The position numbers and the translations under genes were made by a program. DNA of 15,000 bases from Penaeus vannamei (lineage: Eukaryota; Arthropoda; Malacostraca; Decapoda; Penaeidae). The stretch lies in NCBI RefSeq assembly GCF_042767895.1, contig NC_091557.1, positions 45,780,397-45,795,396 on the forward strand, in the 5' to 3' direction. The notes under the pieces are model-generated. The model saw nothing but the letters and a program-made list of their open reading frames with translations. It was not told the origin of the DNA and did not search any database. Positions 1-7,699 of this stretch are shown here, in pieces (the first letter of the stretch is position 1; each line of letters opens with the position of its first letter).

Positions 1-52
1 GAGGAAAGTTGATGAAATAATCGAAAACACGGGAAGGATACAATATGCCTGT

Positions 53-306
53 TTACCAATATTCTGAGACGGCATCAACGCATTTACCGATGCCTAAGAT
101 CGGAGACATGAACACGTCCATCCAGGTTGCCATTTGGAAAGCCATAACATTGTCTATAACAGAGCTCAGCGTCGGCTTTAACTTCACATTGGCTTATAGA
201 GCGTACATTCACGAGGCCTCCAAGATCGTCATGGTTGTAACCATATTCTATGCTGTCATTCACAACCGCAGTGGCCCTCAACTCCACTTTCCACACTGTT
301 GCTTTA
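53..306 (-). pseudogene. Inverted, decayed relic of the peptide-precursor family (relic 1)
   Basis: Read on the minus strand, this block aligns with exon 2 of the intact genes. It shows GGLVNV for GGHVHV and an ungapped 16-codon match in which HAVAKREAEPEAEPHY has become RSISQCEVKADAELCY. YGFPNGNLDG stands for YGYPYGHLYA. After a one-base frameshift GIGKCVDAVSEYW and a stop follow, in place of GIGKREAEAEPEPHY. The Lys-Arg sites and the dipeptide register are lost, so it cannot give the same peptides. The plus-strand reading frame starting MPVYQYSE over the same bases is antisense to this relic and is not taken as a gene. Two further copies lie near 3140 and 6726. The homology was found by eye. 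I am fairly confident of the family link and less so of the exact ends. Confidence 0.6.
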
Positions 307-311
307 GGTAA

Positions 312-443
312 TATTTCTTCACGCAAGTAATATATATTTACTAATGGCGGTAGTTTCTTCATTCGATTAAAAAACAATAAGATTGTTTACATAAAGTATC
401 CTAAGGCCCCATTTCAAATGCCCTTAACAAGGACTAAATATAT
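312..443. other. Spacer between relic 1 and pseudogene 1; promoter region deleted
   Basis: This AT-rich spacer matches 3405-3515 and 6991-7130. It joins directly to the ATG of pseudogene 1 at 444. The corresponding stretch in the third unit carries about 560 more bases, including a decayed promoter, before its ATG at 7700, so the first unit appears to have lost that part. Confidence 0.5.
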
Positions 444-811
444 ATGGAATTCCTGGTAAGTAGCGAGGTTCTAGTTTGTCGCCAACAGAACTAACCTCAT
501 GTTTTTGCTGTGGCATCCCTGGAAGCCATATAGACGTACATACACACTTTAGCTAAATGTGAAGTCAAACCGCATTATTAAGGAGGACACTACGTTAGGT
601 TACCCGCACGGACACCTGTATGCGCCACACGCCCTCACCTATGTCCACACCCACGGCATCGGCAAGAGGGAGGCTGAGGCCGAACCAGAGCCTCACTACA
701 GAGGATATGGCTATGGCCTTTACCGACCCTATCGTTTTGGTTTCTACCGTCCATCTGGCTATGGGCTATGGCTATTGCAGACCTTTTTTTGGCTATGGAT
801 ATTATGGGTGA
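444..811 (+). pseudogene. Frameshifted, promoterless peptide-precursor pseudogene 1
   Basis: An exon-1-like ATG-GAA-TTC-CTG followed by GTAAGT lies at 444-457. Exon-2 homology resumes only near 552, so the signal-peptide core and the first mature peptide are missing. In the family frame the first codons read AKCEVKPHY and then a stop, so the KR cut site has become KC. After a frame change, YGYPHGHLY-like sequence leads to GIGKREAEAEPEPHY. Near 763 a second shift separates the body from the C-terminal GYGYCRPFFGYGYYG, which ends at a TGA at 809-811. The C-terminal shift is shared with the copies at 4000 and 7700, so it predates their duplication. A three-base T insertion adds a Phe, and the AATAAA signal has become AACTAAA. 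No TATA box lies upstream. It is almost certainly non-functional. Confidence 0.8.
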
Positions 812-829
812 ATCATTTTTCAACATGAG

Positions 830-1182
830 ATCATATCGAAGAGAAAACTAAAGACGTAAAGATTTCATATAAATTACATAAATATCAGGAATATGTCTTT
901 TAATGATAAATACTGACAGCTGAGATTTCAAGGGAAAAACATAACGAAGGATTTATTTATCAAGGTTATCATCAGCAAGCAAACCGATTAAGAAAAAAAT
1001 AACATTATATCAATATAAATATAAACTTTATATATGTGTGTGTATGAATTTGCATGTATATATATATAGATAGATGTATATATGCATGTATGTACCATAC
1101 ATTTAATTTAGCGTCTAATTTCTTAGAATATTCACGCATTTTGGAATCTTATACTACAATGCCTATGTTTTGAAGAATAAAT
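830..1182. other. AT-rich spacer between pseudogene 1 and G1
   Basis: No coding capacity is evident. The block holds the motif GACAGCTGAGATTTCAAGG near 915 and a short TG/TA-rich stretch near 1030-1090. It is homologous to 4381-4858 and 8057-8651, and more distantly to the 3' flanks of G3 (9720-9860) and G4 (13600-13740). This shows that the plus-strand pseudogenes carry the same type of downstream flank as G3 and G4. Confidence 0.6.
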
Positions 1183-1346
1183 GAGGCATTACAACCTCCG
1201 TCATGATGATCATCAGTGCTATTACACCTCGCCTGCTTGTCGCTCCAGAAAACCGAGGCGTGGACACAGGTGTTGTGGGCGGAGTCAGATGGTATATAAG
1301 TCGTGTCCATCCTTCCTTCGCCACTCCACACCCTGAAGCCTCCGCC
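1183..1346 (+). promoter_or_regulatory. Proximal promoter and 5' leader of G1
   Basis: The order is: perfect palindrome TGATGATCATCA at 1204-1215; imperfect dyad at 1227-1263 (arms CCTCGCCT and AGGCGTGG, one mismatch); GC box GGGCGG at 1277-1282; and TATATAA at 1293-1299. About 30 bases downstream of the TATA box is an initiator-like CCACTC at 1321-1326, which predicts a leader of about 25 nt. The ATG context CCTCCGCCATGA is favourable. The same order and spacing recur before the other three intact genes. Which factors bind is not known from the sequence. Confidence 0.7.
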
Positions 1347-2033
1347 ATGAAGTTCCTGGTAAGATTTTGTTTCGATGTTCATGAAAGTATCATTACTTAT
1401 TCTTTAGATATTAAAGCATCTGATAACAAACTGTGCACCGAGGATTCTAAATTTAATAGCGATTACATTAAAGTACTGTACTAATTAGTGTTCTGATCGA
1501 GAGTAAAATTTAAATAGTTAAGTGAATGCATCACAAAAAAATTATTTTCTTTTTAAACTTTCTTCGCAATGCAAAATTCAAAGTCATATCAGAAGCGTAT
1601 GTGCTTTTTTCTCCAGGTTCTAGTTCTGTTGGCTGTCGCCGTGGCAGCAGAGCAGAAGAGGGAAGCTGAACCCCATTACGGATATGCTGGACACTACGGC
1701 CACCCTTACCGTGCGTATGGCTATGGCTACGTTGTCCCTGGAGGCCATGTGCACGTACACGCTGTAGCTAAACGTGAAGCCGAACCAGAAGCTGAACCAC
1801 ATTACTTTGGAGGACACTATGGAGGCTACGGCTACCCCTACGGACACCTCTATGCCCCTCACGCCCACTCCTACGTCCACACCCACGGCATCGGCAAGAG
1901 GGAGGCTGAGGCCGAACCAGAGCCTCACTACGGAGGCTATGGCTATGGCCTTTACCGACCCTATGGTTTTGGCCTCTACCGTCCATTTGGCTACGGCCTT
2001 TACCAACCTTTTGGCTATGGATACTACGGGTAA
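1347..2033 (+). CDS. G1: secreted Gly/Tyr/His-rich multipeptide precursor, 142 aa
   Basis: Exon 1 is 1347-1358 (MKFL). The intron runs 1359-1616 (GTAAGA to CTCCAG, phase 0, 258 bp), and exon 2 is 1617-2033, ending in TAA. The spliced product starts MKFLVLVLLAVAVAA, a signal peptide with likely cleavage after Ala15. Lys-Arg pairs at 18-19, 56-57 and 98-99 divide the rest into three peptides. They open with EAEP, EAEPEAEP and EAEAEPEP, each followed by HY. Peptide 2 ends in GIG before KR and peptide 3 ends YGYYG at the stop, so both could be amidated; peptide 1 ends AVA and could not. Residues 116-139 are three 8-residue repeats (LYRPYGFG, LYRPFGYG, LYQPFGYG). There are no cysteines. An in-frame ATG at 1569 lies in the intron and would give no signal peptide, so MKFL is the preferred start. 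The mature activity is unknown. An antimicrobial or neuropeptide-like role is inferred, and a cuticle or matrix protein is the alternative. Confidence 0.88.
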
Positions 2034-2064
2034 ATCATTTCCGTCATATTCCCAATATCGAAAA

Positions 2065-2070
2065 AATAAA
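2065..2070 (+). promoter_or_regulatory. G1 polyadenylation signal
   Basis: AATAAA lies 32 bases after the stop codon and is followed by GTCATGCATTGACT, which is shared with the other intact copies. It implies a very short 3' UTR. Confidence 0.7.
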
Positions 2071-2510
2071 GTCATGCATTGACTATGCTCGTATTTCCAA
2101 ATCCATGAACAATGAATACCATGTCATTAATAACAATGAGATACACGTGGAGAATTTAAATATTAAGAACCCCAAGCTAAAACAACAATTTGATAGTCAA
2201 GAGATATTTTGCCTTTTAAAAACAATGAGCTCATTACTGAAATGAGTCTTTTAATGCAAAAATGGCAGCTGGAAAAATAAGAATACAAAAATGAAAGCAA
2301 TAATGAACGTTTAATAGCCAAATGTCGATGTACCATCAATATTTATAAATTATCAAAGAGAGTTTCAGTGTGAGAAAGAGAGAAAAGATATTCATATTAT
2401 TTCGACTCCCACGCACATTTGTGAACATACAGAAGGTTTGAACATATACATTTGTACTGCAAATATATATATGTATATGTATATGCATATATACATAAAT
2501 GTCTAAAGAT

Positions 2511-2522
<12 letters not shown>

Positions 2523-2587
<65 letters not shown>

Positions 2588-2609
2588 ACATGAATAGCCG
2601 TAGGCATAT

Positions 2610-2699
<90 letters not shown>
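2523..2699. repeat. (TG)n followed by (AT)n microsatellite
   Basis: A (TG)n tract of about 29 units runs 2523-2581. It is followed by a 30-base linker, an (AT)n tract at 2612-2681 and imperfect TA-rich sequence to about 2714. Open frames here encode only YIYI or THTH strings and are artefacts. Confidence 0.95.
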
Positions 2700-2706
<7 letters not shown>

Positions 2707-2748
2707 CATATATAGGTTATATACGTATAAAAAACACATGTACGATAA

Positions 2749-2765
2749 TTTTTTTTTTTTTTTTT
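2749..2765. repeat. Poly(T) tract
   Basis: There are seventeen consecutive T. The matching site in the second unit (near 6334) has only a short T run, so this tract is length-variable. Confidence 0.9.
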
Positions 2766-3139
2766 GTGAACTAATTGTCTGTCCATAAATAATAAGGAGA
2801 CTGTCTCCTAAGTTTAGTAAATAAAAGTTTTAGGTTACGAACGAAAATATTGTGATAACCAGATGTGATAGATAGATGTTATTATCTCCTTGTCTGTGGT
2901 GGAGCTGAACATTTACCAATACTATATAAATTCCTGATATGCCATTGCACTAGTTTTTTTTCATCAGACAACTTGGAATTCTTTAACAAAATTCTTTCCT
3001 CCTTTAATCTTTCCATTGTTAGGGAACAAACTTAATTCCTGTCTACTATTCAGTTCTGAGAGTTGTTAGCGCAAGATTATAACTCATGAAGAAGAAGGTT
3101 GATGAAATCGAAAACACGGGAAGGGTAGAATATGTCTGT

Positions 3140-3399
3140 TTACCAATATTCTGAGACGGCATCAACGCATTTACCGATGCCTAAGATCGGAGACATGAAC
3201 ACGTCCATCCAGATTGCCATTTGGAAAGCCATAACTTCTCTGCTGTCTATAACAGAGCTCAGCGTCGGCTTTAACTTCACATTGGCTTATAGAGCGTACA
3301 TGCACGAGGCCTCCAAGATCGTTATGGTTGTAACCATATTCTATGCTGTCATTCACAACCGCAGTGGCCCTCAACTCCACTTTCCATACTGTTGCTTTA
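3140..3399 (-). pseudogene. Inverted, decayed relic of the peptide-precursor family (relic 2)
   Basis: This is a near-identical copy of the relic at 53-306. On the minus strand it reads EYGYNHNDLGGLVHV, then SQCEVKADAELCYRQQRS, then YGFPNGNLDG, matching the family's central peptide. It carries six bases (two codons) that relic 1 lacks near 3240, so relic 1 has a small deletion. A frameshift precedes the GIGK-equivalent. No signal-peptide exon is recognisable upstream on the minus strand. Confidence 0.6.
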
Positions 3400-3494
3400 G
3401 GTAATATTTCTTCATGCTGGTAATTTATATCCACTAATGGCGGTAGTTTCTTCATTTGATTAAAAAATACAATAAGATTGTTTACATAAAGGAT

Positions 3495-3537
3495 CCTAAG
3501 GTCCCATTTCAAATGCCCTAAGGCCCCATTTCAAATG
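3495..3537. repeat. Short direct duplication, 22-bp period
   Basis: Two copies of a 21-base block (3495-3515 and 3517-3537, both starting CCTAAGG and ending TTTCAAATG) are separated by one base and differ at one position. The duplication sits at the junction with the truncated promoter of pseudogene 2. Confidence 0.75.
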
Positions 3538-3577
3538 GAGGCGTGGAAATAGGCGATCATCTGAACGAGGGAAGCCT

Positions 3578-3951
3578 TACTTTAAAACCCAACGTTCGCC
3601 AAGGCGAGCGATCACCAAGCGCTAGCACCTTGTATTCCTGCTAAAACTAGCGCTTCGGCGATTGGAAAAACGCGAAAAAGGCAAATTTGTTTCCATCTAT
3701 GCACAGCGTCACCATAGCAACAATGTGATTCCTATATTATATTCCCAAATATGTTTCTAATTTATCATTTGAAAGCAAGAACATGGTATTCAATCACGGG
3801 AAAGGGAGGGCCAGACTGTTCCAATACGATCTTCCGCCAGCCCTGGCGAAAGATCGCCTTGCGAACACTTGCCATGCTTTTAATAGTACGAAATTCCCGA
3901 TCGCCCGGCGAAATTGAACGCCAGCACTGGCGAAAGGTTTTAAAAGTACGG
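3578..3951. mobile_element. Candidate MITE-like, palindrome-rich insertion
   Basis: This is a roughly 374-bp block of higher GC content that is absent from the equivalent place in the other units. Its ends are imperfect inverted repeats: TACTTTAAAACC at the left and GGTTTTAAAAGTA at the right (3936-3948). Both are followed inward by TTCGCCA-type sequence. Internal palindromes are TCGCCAAGGCGA at 3596-3607, AAGCGCTAG/CTAGCGCTT at 3617-3625 and 3647-3655, a 14-bp arm pair at 3827-3840 and 3843-3856 with one mismatch, and CGCCAGCACTGGCG at 3919-3932. GCCT flanks both sides (3574-3577 and 3952-3955), a weak candidate target duplication. No transposase is encoded; the small frame at 3751-3957 has no recognisable protein character. 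The superfamily is undetermined. Confidence 0.5.
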
Positions 3952-3999
3952 GCCTAAGTCATGACTATCCTTCCCTCGCCACTCCACCACCCAAAAGCC

Positions 4000-4364
4000 A
4001 TGGAATTCCTGGTAAGTAGTGAGATTCTAGTTTGCCGCCAGCAGAACTAACCTGATGTTTCTGCTGTGGTATCCCTGGAAGCCATATAGACGTATGTACA
4101 CACTTTAGCTAAGTGTGAAGCCAAACCGCTTTATTAAGGAGGACACTACGTTAGGTTACCCGCACGGACACCTGTATGCCCCTCACGCCCACTCCTACGT
4201 CCACACCCACGGCATCGGCAAGAAGGAGGCTGAGGCCAAACTAGAGCCTCACTACGGAGGATATGGCTGGTGCTTTTACCGACCCTATGGTTTTGACCTC
4301 TACCGTCCATTTGGCTATGGGCTGTGGCTATTACAGACCTTTTGGCTATGGATGTTATGGGTGA
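4000..4364 (+). pseudogene. Frameshifted peptide-precursor pseudogene 2
   Basis: An exon-1-like ATG-GAA-TTC-CTG with a GTAAGT donor (4000-4017) follows a leader related to that of the functional genes (CCTCGCCACTCC). Exon-2 homology starts near 4108 with AKCEAKPLY-like codons and a stop in the family frame. A shifted frame then reads GYPHGHLYAPHAHSYVHTHGIGK. The third processing site reads KKEAEAKLEPHY, so KR has become KK and the EA/EP dipeptide register is broken by KL. The C-terminal frameshift is the one seen in pseudogenes 1 and 3, and the TGA is at 4362-4364. AATAAA is retained at 4399-4404. The TATA region has been replaced by the palindromic insertion just upstream. It is judged dead. 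Confidence 0.8.
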
Positions 4365-4380
4365 ATCTTTTTTCAACATG

Positions 4381-4858
4381 AGACCATATCAAGAGAAAAA
4401 TAAAGATATGCCCTGACTACCTTGCCTAACCGACACTATGATAAGCAATGCTACTAAACATATGCAGAACCTTTTCTAAGGCATAACTCATAAGATATCC
4501 GTTAACAATAAAAGGCATTTTAAAACAGATGTAAATATTTCATATTAATTCCATAGATACATTTCAGTAATATGTCTTTTAATGATTAGCATTGACAGCT
4601 GAGATTTCAAGGGAAAAACATAACGAAGGATTTTTATAACAAATTTATTATCAGCTAGCAAACCGAATAAGGAAAATAACATTATATCAATACAAATATA
4701 AACTTTATATGCATGTGTGTATGTATTTGCATGTATATATGGATAGATGGATGTATATATGCATGTATGTACCATACATATAATTTAGCGTCTAATTTGT
4801 TAGAACATTTACGCATTTCGGAATCTTATGCTACAATGCCTATGCTTTGAAGAATAAA
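4381..4858. other. AT-rich spacer between pseudogene 2 and G2
   Basis: This spacer includes the pseudogene's AATAAA (4399-4404), a GACAGCTGAGATTTCAAGG block near 4592 and a GCATGTATATATGG-type stretch near 4730. It is homologous to the spacers at 830-1182 and 8057-8651. No gene is seen. Confidence 0.6.
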
Positions 4859-5024
4859 TGAGGCATTACGACTTCCGTCATGATGATCATCAGTGCTATG
4901 ACACCTCGCCTGCCTGTCGCTCCAGACAAACGGAAGCGAGGACACAGGTGTTGTGGGCGGAGTCAGATGGTATATAAGTCGTGTCCATCCTTCCTTCGCC
5001 ACTCCACACCCTGAAGCCTCCGCC
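4859..5024 (+). promoter_or_regulatory. Proximal promoter and 5' leader of G2
   Basis: Perfect palindrome TGATGATCATCA at 4881-4892; dyad at 4904-4941, with the right arm weakened to AAGCGAGG; GC box at 4955-4960; TATATAA at 4971-4977, which is 54 bases before the ATG. The arrangement matches G1. Confidence 0.7.
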
Positions 5025-5710
5025 ATGAAGTTCCTGGTAAGATTTTGTATTGATGTTCATGAAAGTATCATTAGTTATTCTTTAGATATTAAGGCATCTG
5101 ATACCAAACTGTGCACCGAGGATTCTAAAATTAATAGCGATTACATTAAAGTACTGTACTAATTAGTGTTCTACTCGAGAGTAAAATTTAAATAGTTTAG
5201 TGAATGCATCACAAAAAATCATTTTCTTTTCAAACTTTCTTCACAATGCAAAATTCAAAGTCATATCAGGGGCGTATGTGCTTTTTTCTCCAGGTTCTAG
5301 TTCTGTTGGCTGCCGTCGTGGCAGCAGAGCAGAAGAGGGAAGCTGAACCCCATTACGGATATGCTGGACACTACGGCCACCCTTACCGTGCGTATGGCTA
5401 TGGCTACGTTGTCCCTGGAGGTCATGTGCACGTACACGCTGTAGCTAAACGTGAAGCCGAACCAGAAGCTGAACCACATTACTACGGAGGACACTATGGA
5501 GGCTACGGCTACCCCTACGGACACCTCTATGCCCCTCACGCCCACTCCTACGTCCACACCCACGGCATCGGCAAGAGGGAGGCTGAGGCCGATCCAGAGC
5601 CTCACTACGGAGGCTATGGCTATGGCCTTTACCGACCCTATGGTTTTGGCCTCTACCGTCCATTTGGCTACGGCCTTTACCAACCTTTTGGCTATGGATA
5701 CTACGGGTAA
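5025..5710 (+). CDS. G2: secreted Gly/Tyr/His-rich multipeptide precursor, 142 aa
   Basis: Exon 1 is 5025-5036 (MKFL), the intron 5037-5293 (257 bp, GTAAGA to CTCCAG) and exon 2 5294-5710, ending in TAA. The protein differs from G1 at only a few places: signal core VLVLLAAVVAA, HYYGG instead of HYFGG after the second spacer, and EAEADPEPHY at the third spacer. The Glu-to-Asp change there keeps a Pro at the second position of the dipeptide, so an X-Ala/X-Pro trimming enzyme would still read it. Peptide 1 again ends HAVA before KR and is not amidatable. Peptide 2 (GIG-KR) and peptide 3 (YGYYG-stop) could be. The long open frame starting at 5204 only reads through the intron. G1 and G2 share promoter, intron and 3' flank and are the closest pair in the array. 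Confidence 0.88.
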
Positions 5711-5741
5711 ATCATTTCCGTCATATTCCCAATATCGAAAA

Positions 5742-5747
5742 AATAAA
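5742..5747 (+). promoter_or_regulatory. G2 polyadenylation signal
   Basis: AATAAA lies 31 bases after the stop, in the same context as in G1. Confidence 0.7.
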
Positions 5748-6172
5748 GACATGCATTGACTCTGATCTTATTTCCAAATCCATGAACAATGAATACCATG
5801 TTATTAATAACAATGATATACACGTGGAGAATTTAAATATTAAGAACCCAAAGCTAGAACAACAATTTGATAGTCAAGATATATTTTGCCTTTTAAAAAC
5901 AATGAGCTCATTACTGAAATAAGTTTTAATGCAAAAATGGCAGCATGAAAAATAAGAATAAAAAAATGAGAGCAATAATGAACGTTTAATAGCCAAATGT
6001 CGATATACTATCAATATTTATAAATTATCAAAGAGAGTTTCTGTGTGAGACAAAATATATCTATATTATTTCGACTCCCACACACATATGTGAACATACA
6101 TAATGTTTGAACATACACATTTGTACTGCAAATATACATATGTATATGTTCATATACATAAATGTCTAAAGA

Positions 6173-6265
<93 letters not shown>

Positions 6266-6711
6266 ACATGAATAGACGTAGGCACATCTATATAATATGA
6301 TATATGCGTATGAAAAAAACACAAGTACGATGATTTTTTATTTGTAAACTAATCGTCTGTCCATAAATAATAACGAGATTGTCTCCTAAGTTTAGTAAAT
6401 AAAAGTTTTAGGTTACGAACGAAAATATTTTGATAACCAGATGTGATAGATAGAGGTTATTATCTCCCTGTCTGTGGTGGAGTTGAACATTTACCAACAC
6501 TATATAAATTCCTTATATGCCATTGCACTAGTTTTTTTTTGTTTTTTTTTTCATCAGACAACTTGGAATTCTTTAACAAAATTCTTTCTTTAAGCTTTCC
6601 ACTGTTAGGGAACCAACTTAATTCCTGTCTACTATTCAGTTCTGAGGGTTGTTAGCGCAGGATTATAACTCATGGAGAAGAAAGTTGATGAAATCGAAAA
6701 GACGGGAAGGA
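5748..6711. repeat. Duplicated 3' flank of G2 (unit 2 copy)
   Basis: This is the second copy of the flank at 2071-3125, non-coding. The microsatellite core is reorganised (AT tract before the TG tract), and an interrupted T-rich tract of about 20 bases appears at 6532-6551. No gene is seen. Confidence 0.7.
6176..6264. repeat. (AT)n followed by (TG)n microsatellite
   Basis: (AT)n at 6176-6209 runs directly into (TG)n at 6208-6264. Confidence 0.95.
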
Positions 6712-6725
6712 TACAATATGCCTGT

Positions 6726-6985
6726 TTACCAATATTCTGAGACGGCATCAACGCATTTACCGATGCCTAAGATCGGAGACATGAACACGTCCATCCAGGT
6801 TGCCATTTGGAAAGCCATAACTTCTCTGTTGTCTATAACAGAGCTCAGCGTCGGCTTTAACTTCACATTGGCTTATAGAGCGTACATGCACGAGGCCTCC
6901 AGGATCGTCATGGTTGTAACCATATTCTATGCTGTCATTCACAACAGCAGTGGCCCTCAACTCCACTTTCCACACTGTTGCTTTA
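6726..6985 (-). pseudogene. Inverted, decayed relic of the peptide-precursor family (relic 3)
   Basis: This is the third copy of the minus-strand relic. It reads EYGYNHDDPGGLVHV, SQCEVKADAELCYRQQRS and YGFPNGNLDG, with the same loss of Lys-Arg and the same frameshift before the GIGK-equivalent. All three copies share these lesions, so the relic was already dead when the unit was duplicated. Confidence 0.6.
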
Positions 6986-6990
6986 GGTAA

Positions 6991-7590
6991 TATTTCTTCA
7001 CGCTGGTAATTTATATTCACTTATGGCGGTCCTGCTGTTGTTTCTTCGGTCTATTAAAAATACAATAAAATTGTTTACATAACGGATATTAAAGCCCCAT
7101 TTCAAATGCTTTTAACAAAGACTAAGTATAAGATCATATGGATTACTGGACATGACATGCAGAAACATTCACGGGGTATGTGTCTCTAATTAATATTTGA
7201 TCAGAATATTGCAATATCAGATTAGAGTTTCAACTCTTTTTTACATAAAATCATCAAACTGATGTCATTATATTACCATAAAAAGGGTGATAATATCTAT
7301 ACAGATACGTGGTTAAAACTAGGCTTTAATTCTATACATGCATTGTATACATATCTGGTTATTTAGTCACATGCATATAATTGTGACTTTATAAACACGA
7401 CGGCACACACACACACAAACATACGAAGAGAAACATATATACACAAATAAAGACACATATTCATACGCAATAATATATACATATTCATTATAACAATTTC
7501 CATGTTATCGTGAATAATGAATTATAGCAGAGGCTAAATTCTTAATTTTCATAGTGTTTATCTGATACTAAATCCCATTTCTTTGTCGTT
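6991..7590. other. Unit-3 spacer, the fullest version in the array
   Basis: This AT-rich sequence is only partly present in units 1 and 2. It holds a short (CA)n tract near 7404-7417 and scattered CATA/TACA strings. It ends in the decayed promoter of pseudogene 3. No coding region or RNA gene is recognised. Confidence 0.5.
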
Positions 7591-7597
7591 CAAGGCA

Positions 7598-7699
7598 ACT
7601 GGAGGCGTGGCAACAGGTGTAGTGAAGTCAGATGTTATAACTTAGAGACATAAATCATATCCATCTTCCCTCGCCATTCAACAACCCACAAACTCCGAC
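7598..7699 (+). promoter_or_regulatory. Decayed promoter of pseudogene 3
   Basis: GGAGGCGTGGCAACAGGTG, GTCAGATG and CCTCGCCATTCAACAACCC align with the proximal promoter and leader of the intact genes. The GC box is lost and the TATA box has degraded to TTATAACTTA, which fits loss of normal transcription. Confidence 0.55.

Larger units (their letters stand above)
2071..3125. repeat. Duplicated 3' flank of G1 (unit 1 copy)
   Basis: This non-coding, AT-rich flank is nearly repeated at 5748-6711 after G2. The shared landmarks are ACACGTGGAGAATTTAAATA, a microsatellite core, ACCAGATGTGATAGATAG and TCATCAGACAACTTGGAATT. The two copies differ mainly in microsatellite length and small indels. A TATATAAA-like string near 2925 is present in both copies but has no gene behind it. 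No other gene is seen. Confidence 0.7.

Noticed and set aside
45..311. Plus-strand open frame MPVYQYSETASTHLP..., repeated at 3132-3404 and 6649-6990
   Set aside because: The minus strand of the same bases aligns with the peptide-precursor exon. The three copies are recent duplicates, so their shared open frame carries little weight, and no promoter or known domain supports a plus-strand gene.
456..490. Apparent match of the pseudogene intron start (GGTTCTAGTTTGTCGCC) to the start of exon 2 (GGTTCTAGTTCTG...TGTCGCC), suggesting loss of the intron
   Set aside because: The G4 intron begins with a related string (GAGCGCTTGGTTTGTTG) that is clearly intronic, so this is more likely ordinary intron sequence of the second type.
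1163..1348. Minus-strand open frame MAEASGCGVAKEGWTR..., repeated upstream of all four genes
   Set aside because: It lies antisense over the conserved promoter and leader. Its conservation is explained by the promoter, and one copy has diverged in frame.
1620..2075. Long minus-strand frame (151 aa) antisense to G1 exon 2, also seen antisense to the other copies
   Set aside because: It is a shadow of a Gly/Tyr/His-rich coding exon, with no independent start context, signal or domain.
2397..2786. Frames encoding YIYIYI, THTHTH or CVCVCV strings here and at 6011-6322, 8340-8644, 10200-11192 and 14038-14570
   Set aside because: They are translations of dinucleotide microsatellites, not proteins.
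2917..2940. TATATAAA-like string, also near 6501, as a possible promoter
   Set aside because: There is no gene, leader or initiator downstream on the plus strand, and the sequence is AT-rich enough to produce it by chance.
3751..3957. 68-aa plus-strand frame in the palindromic insertion
   Set aside because: It has no recognisable domain and ends outside the element. The block is better explained as a non-coding mobile element.
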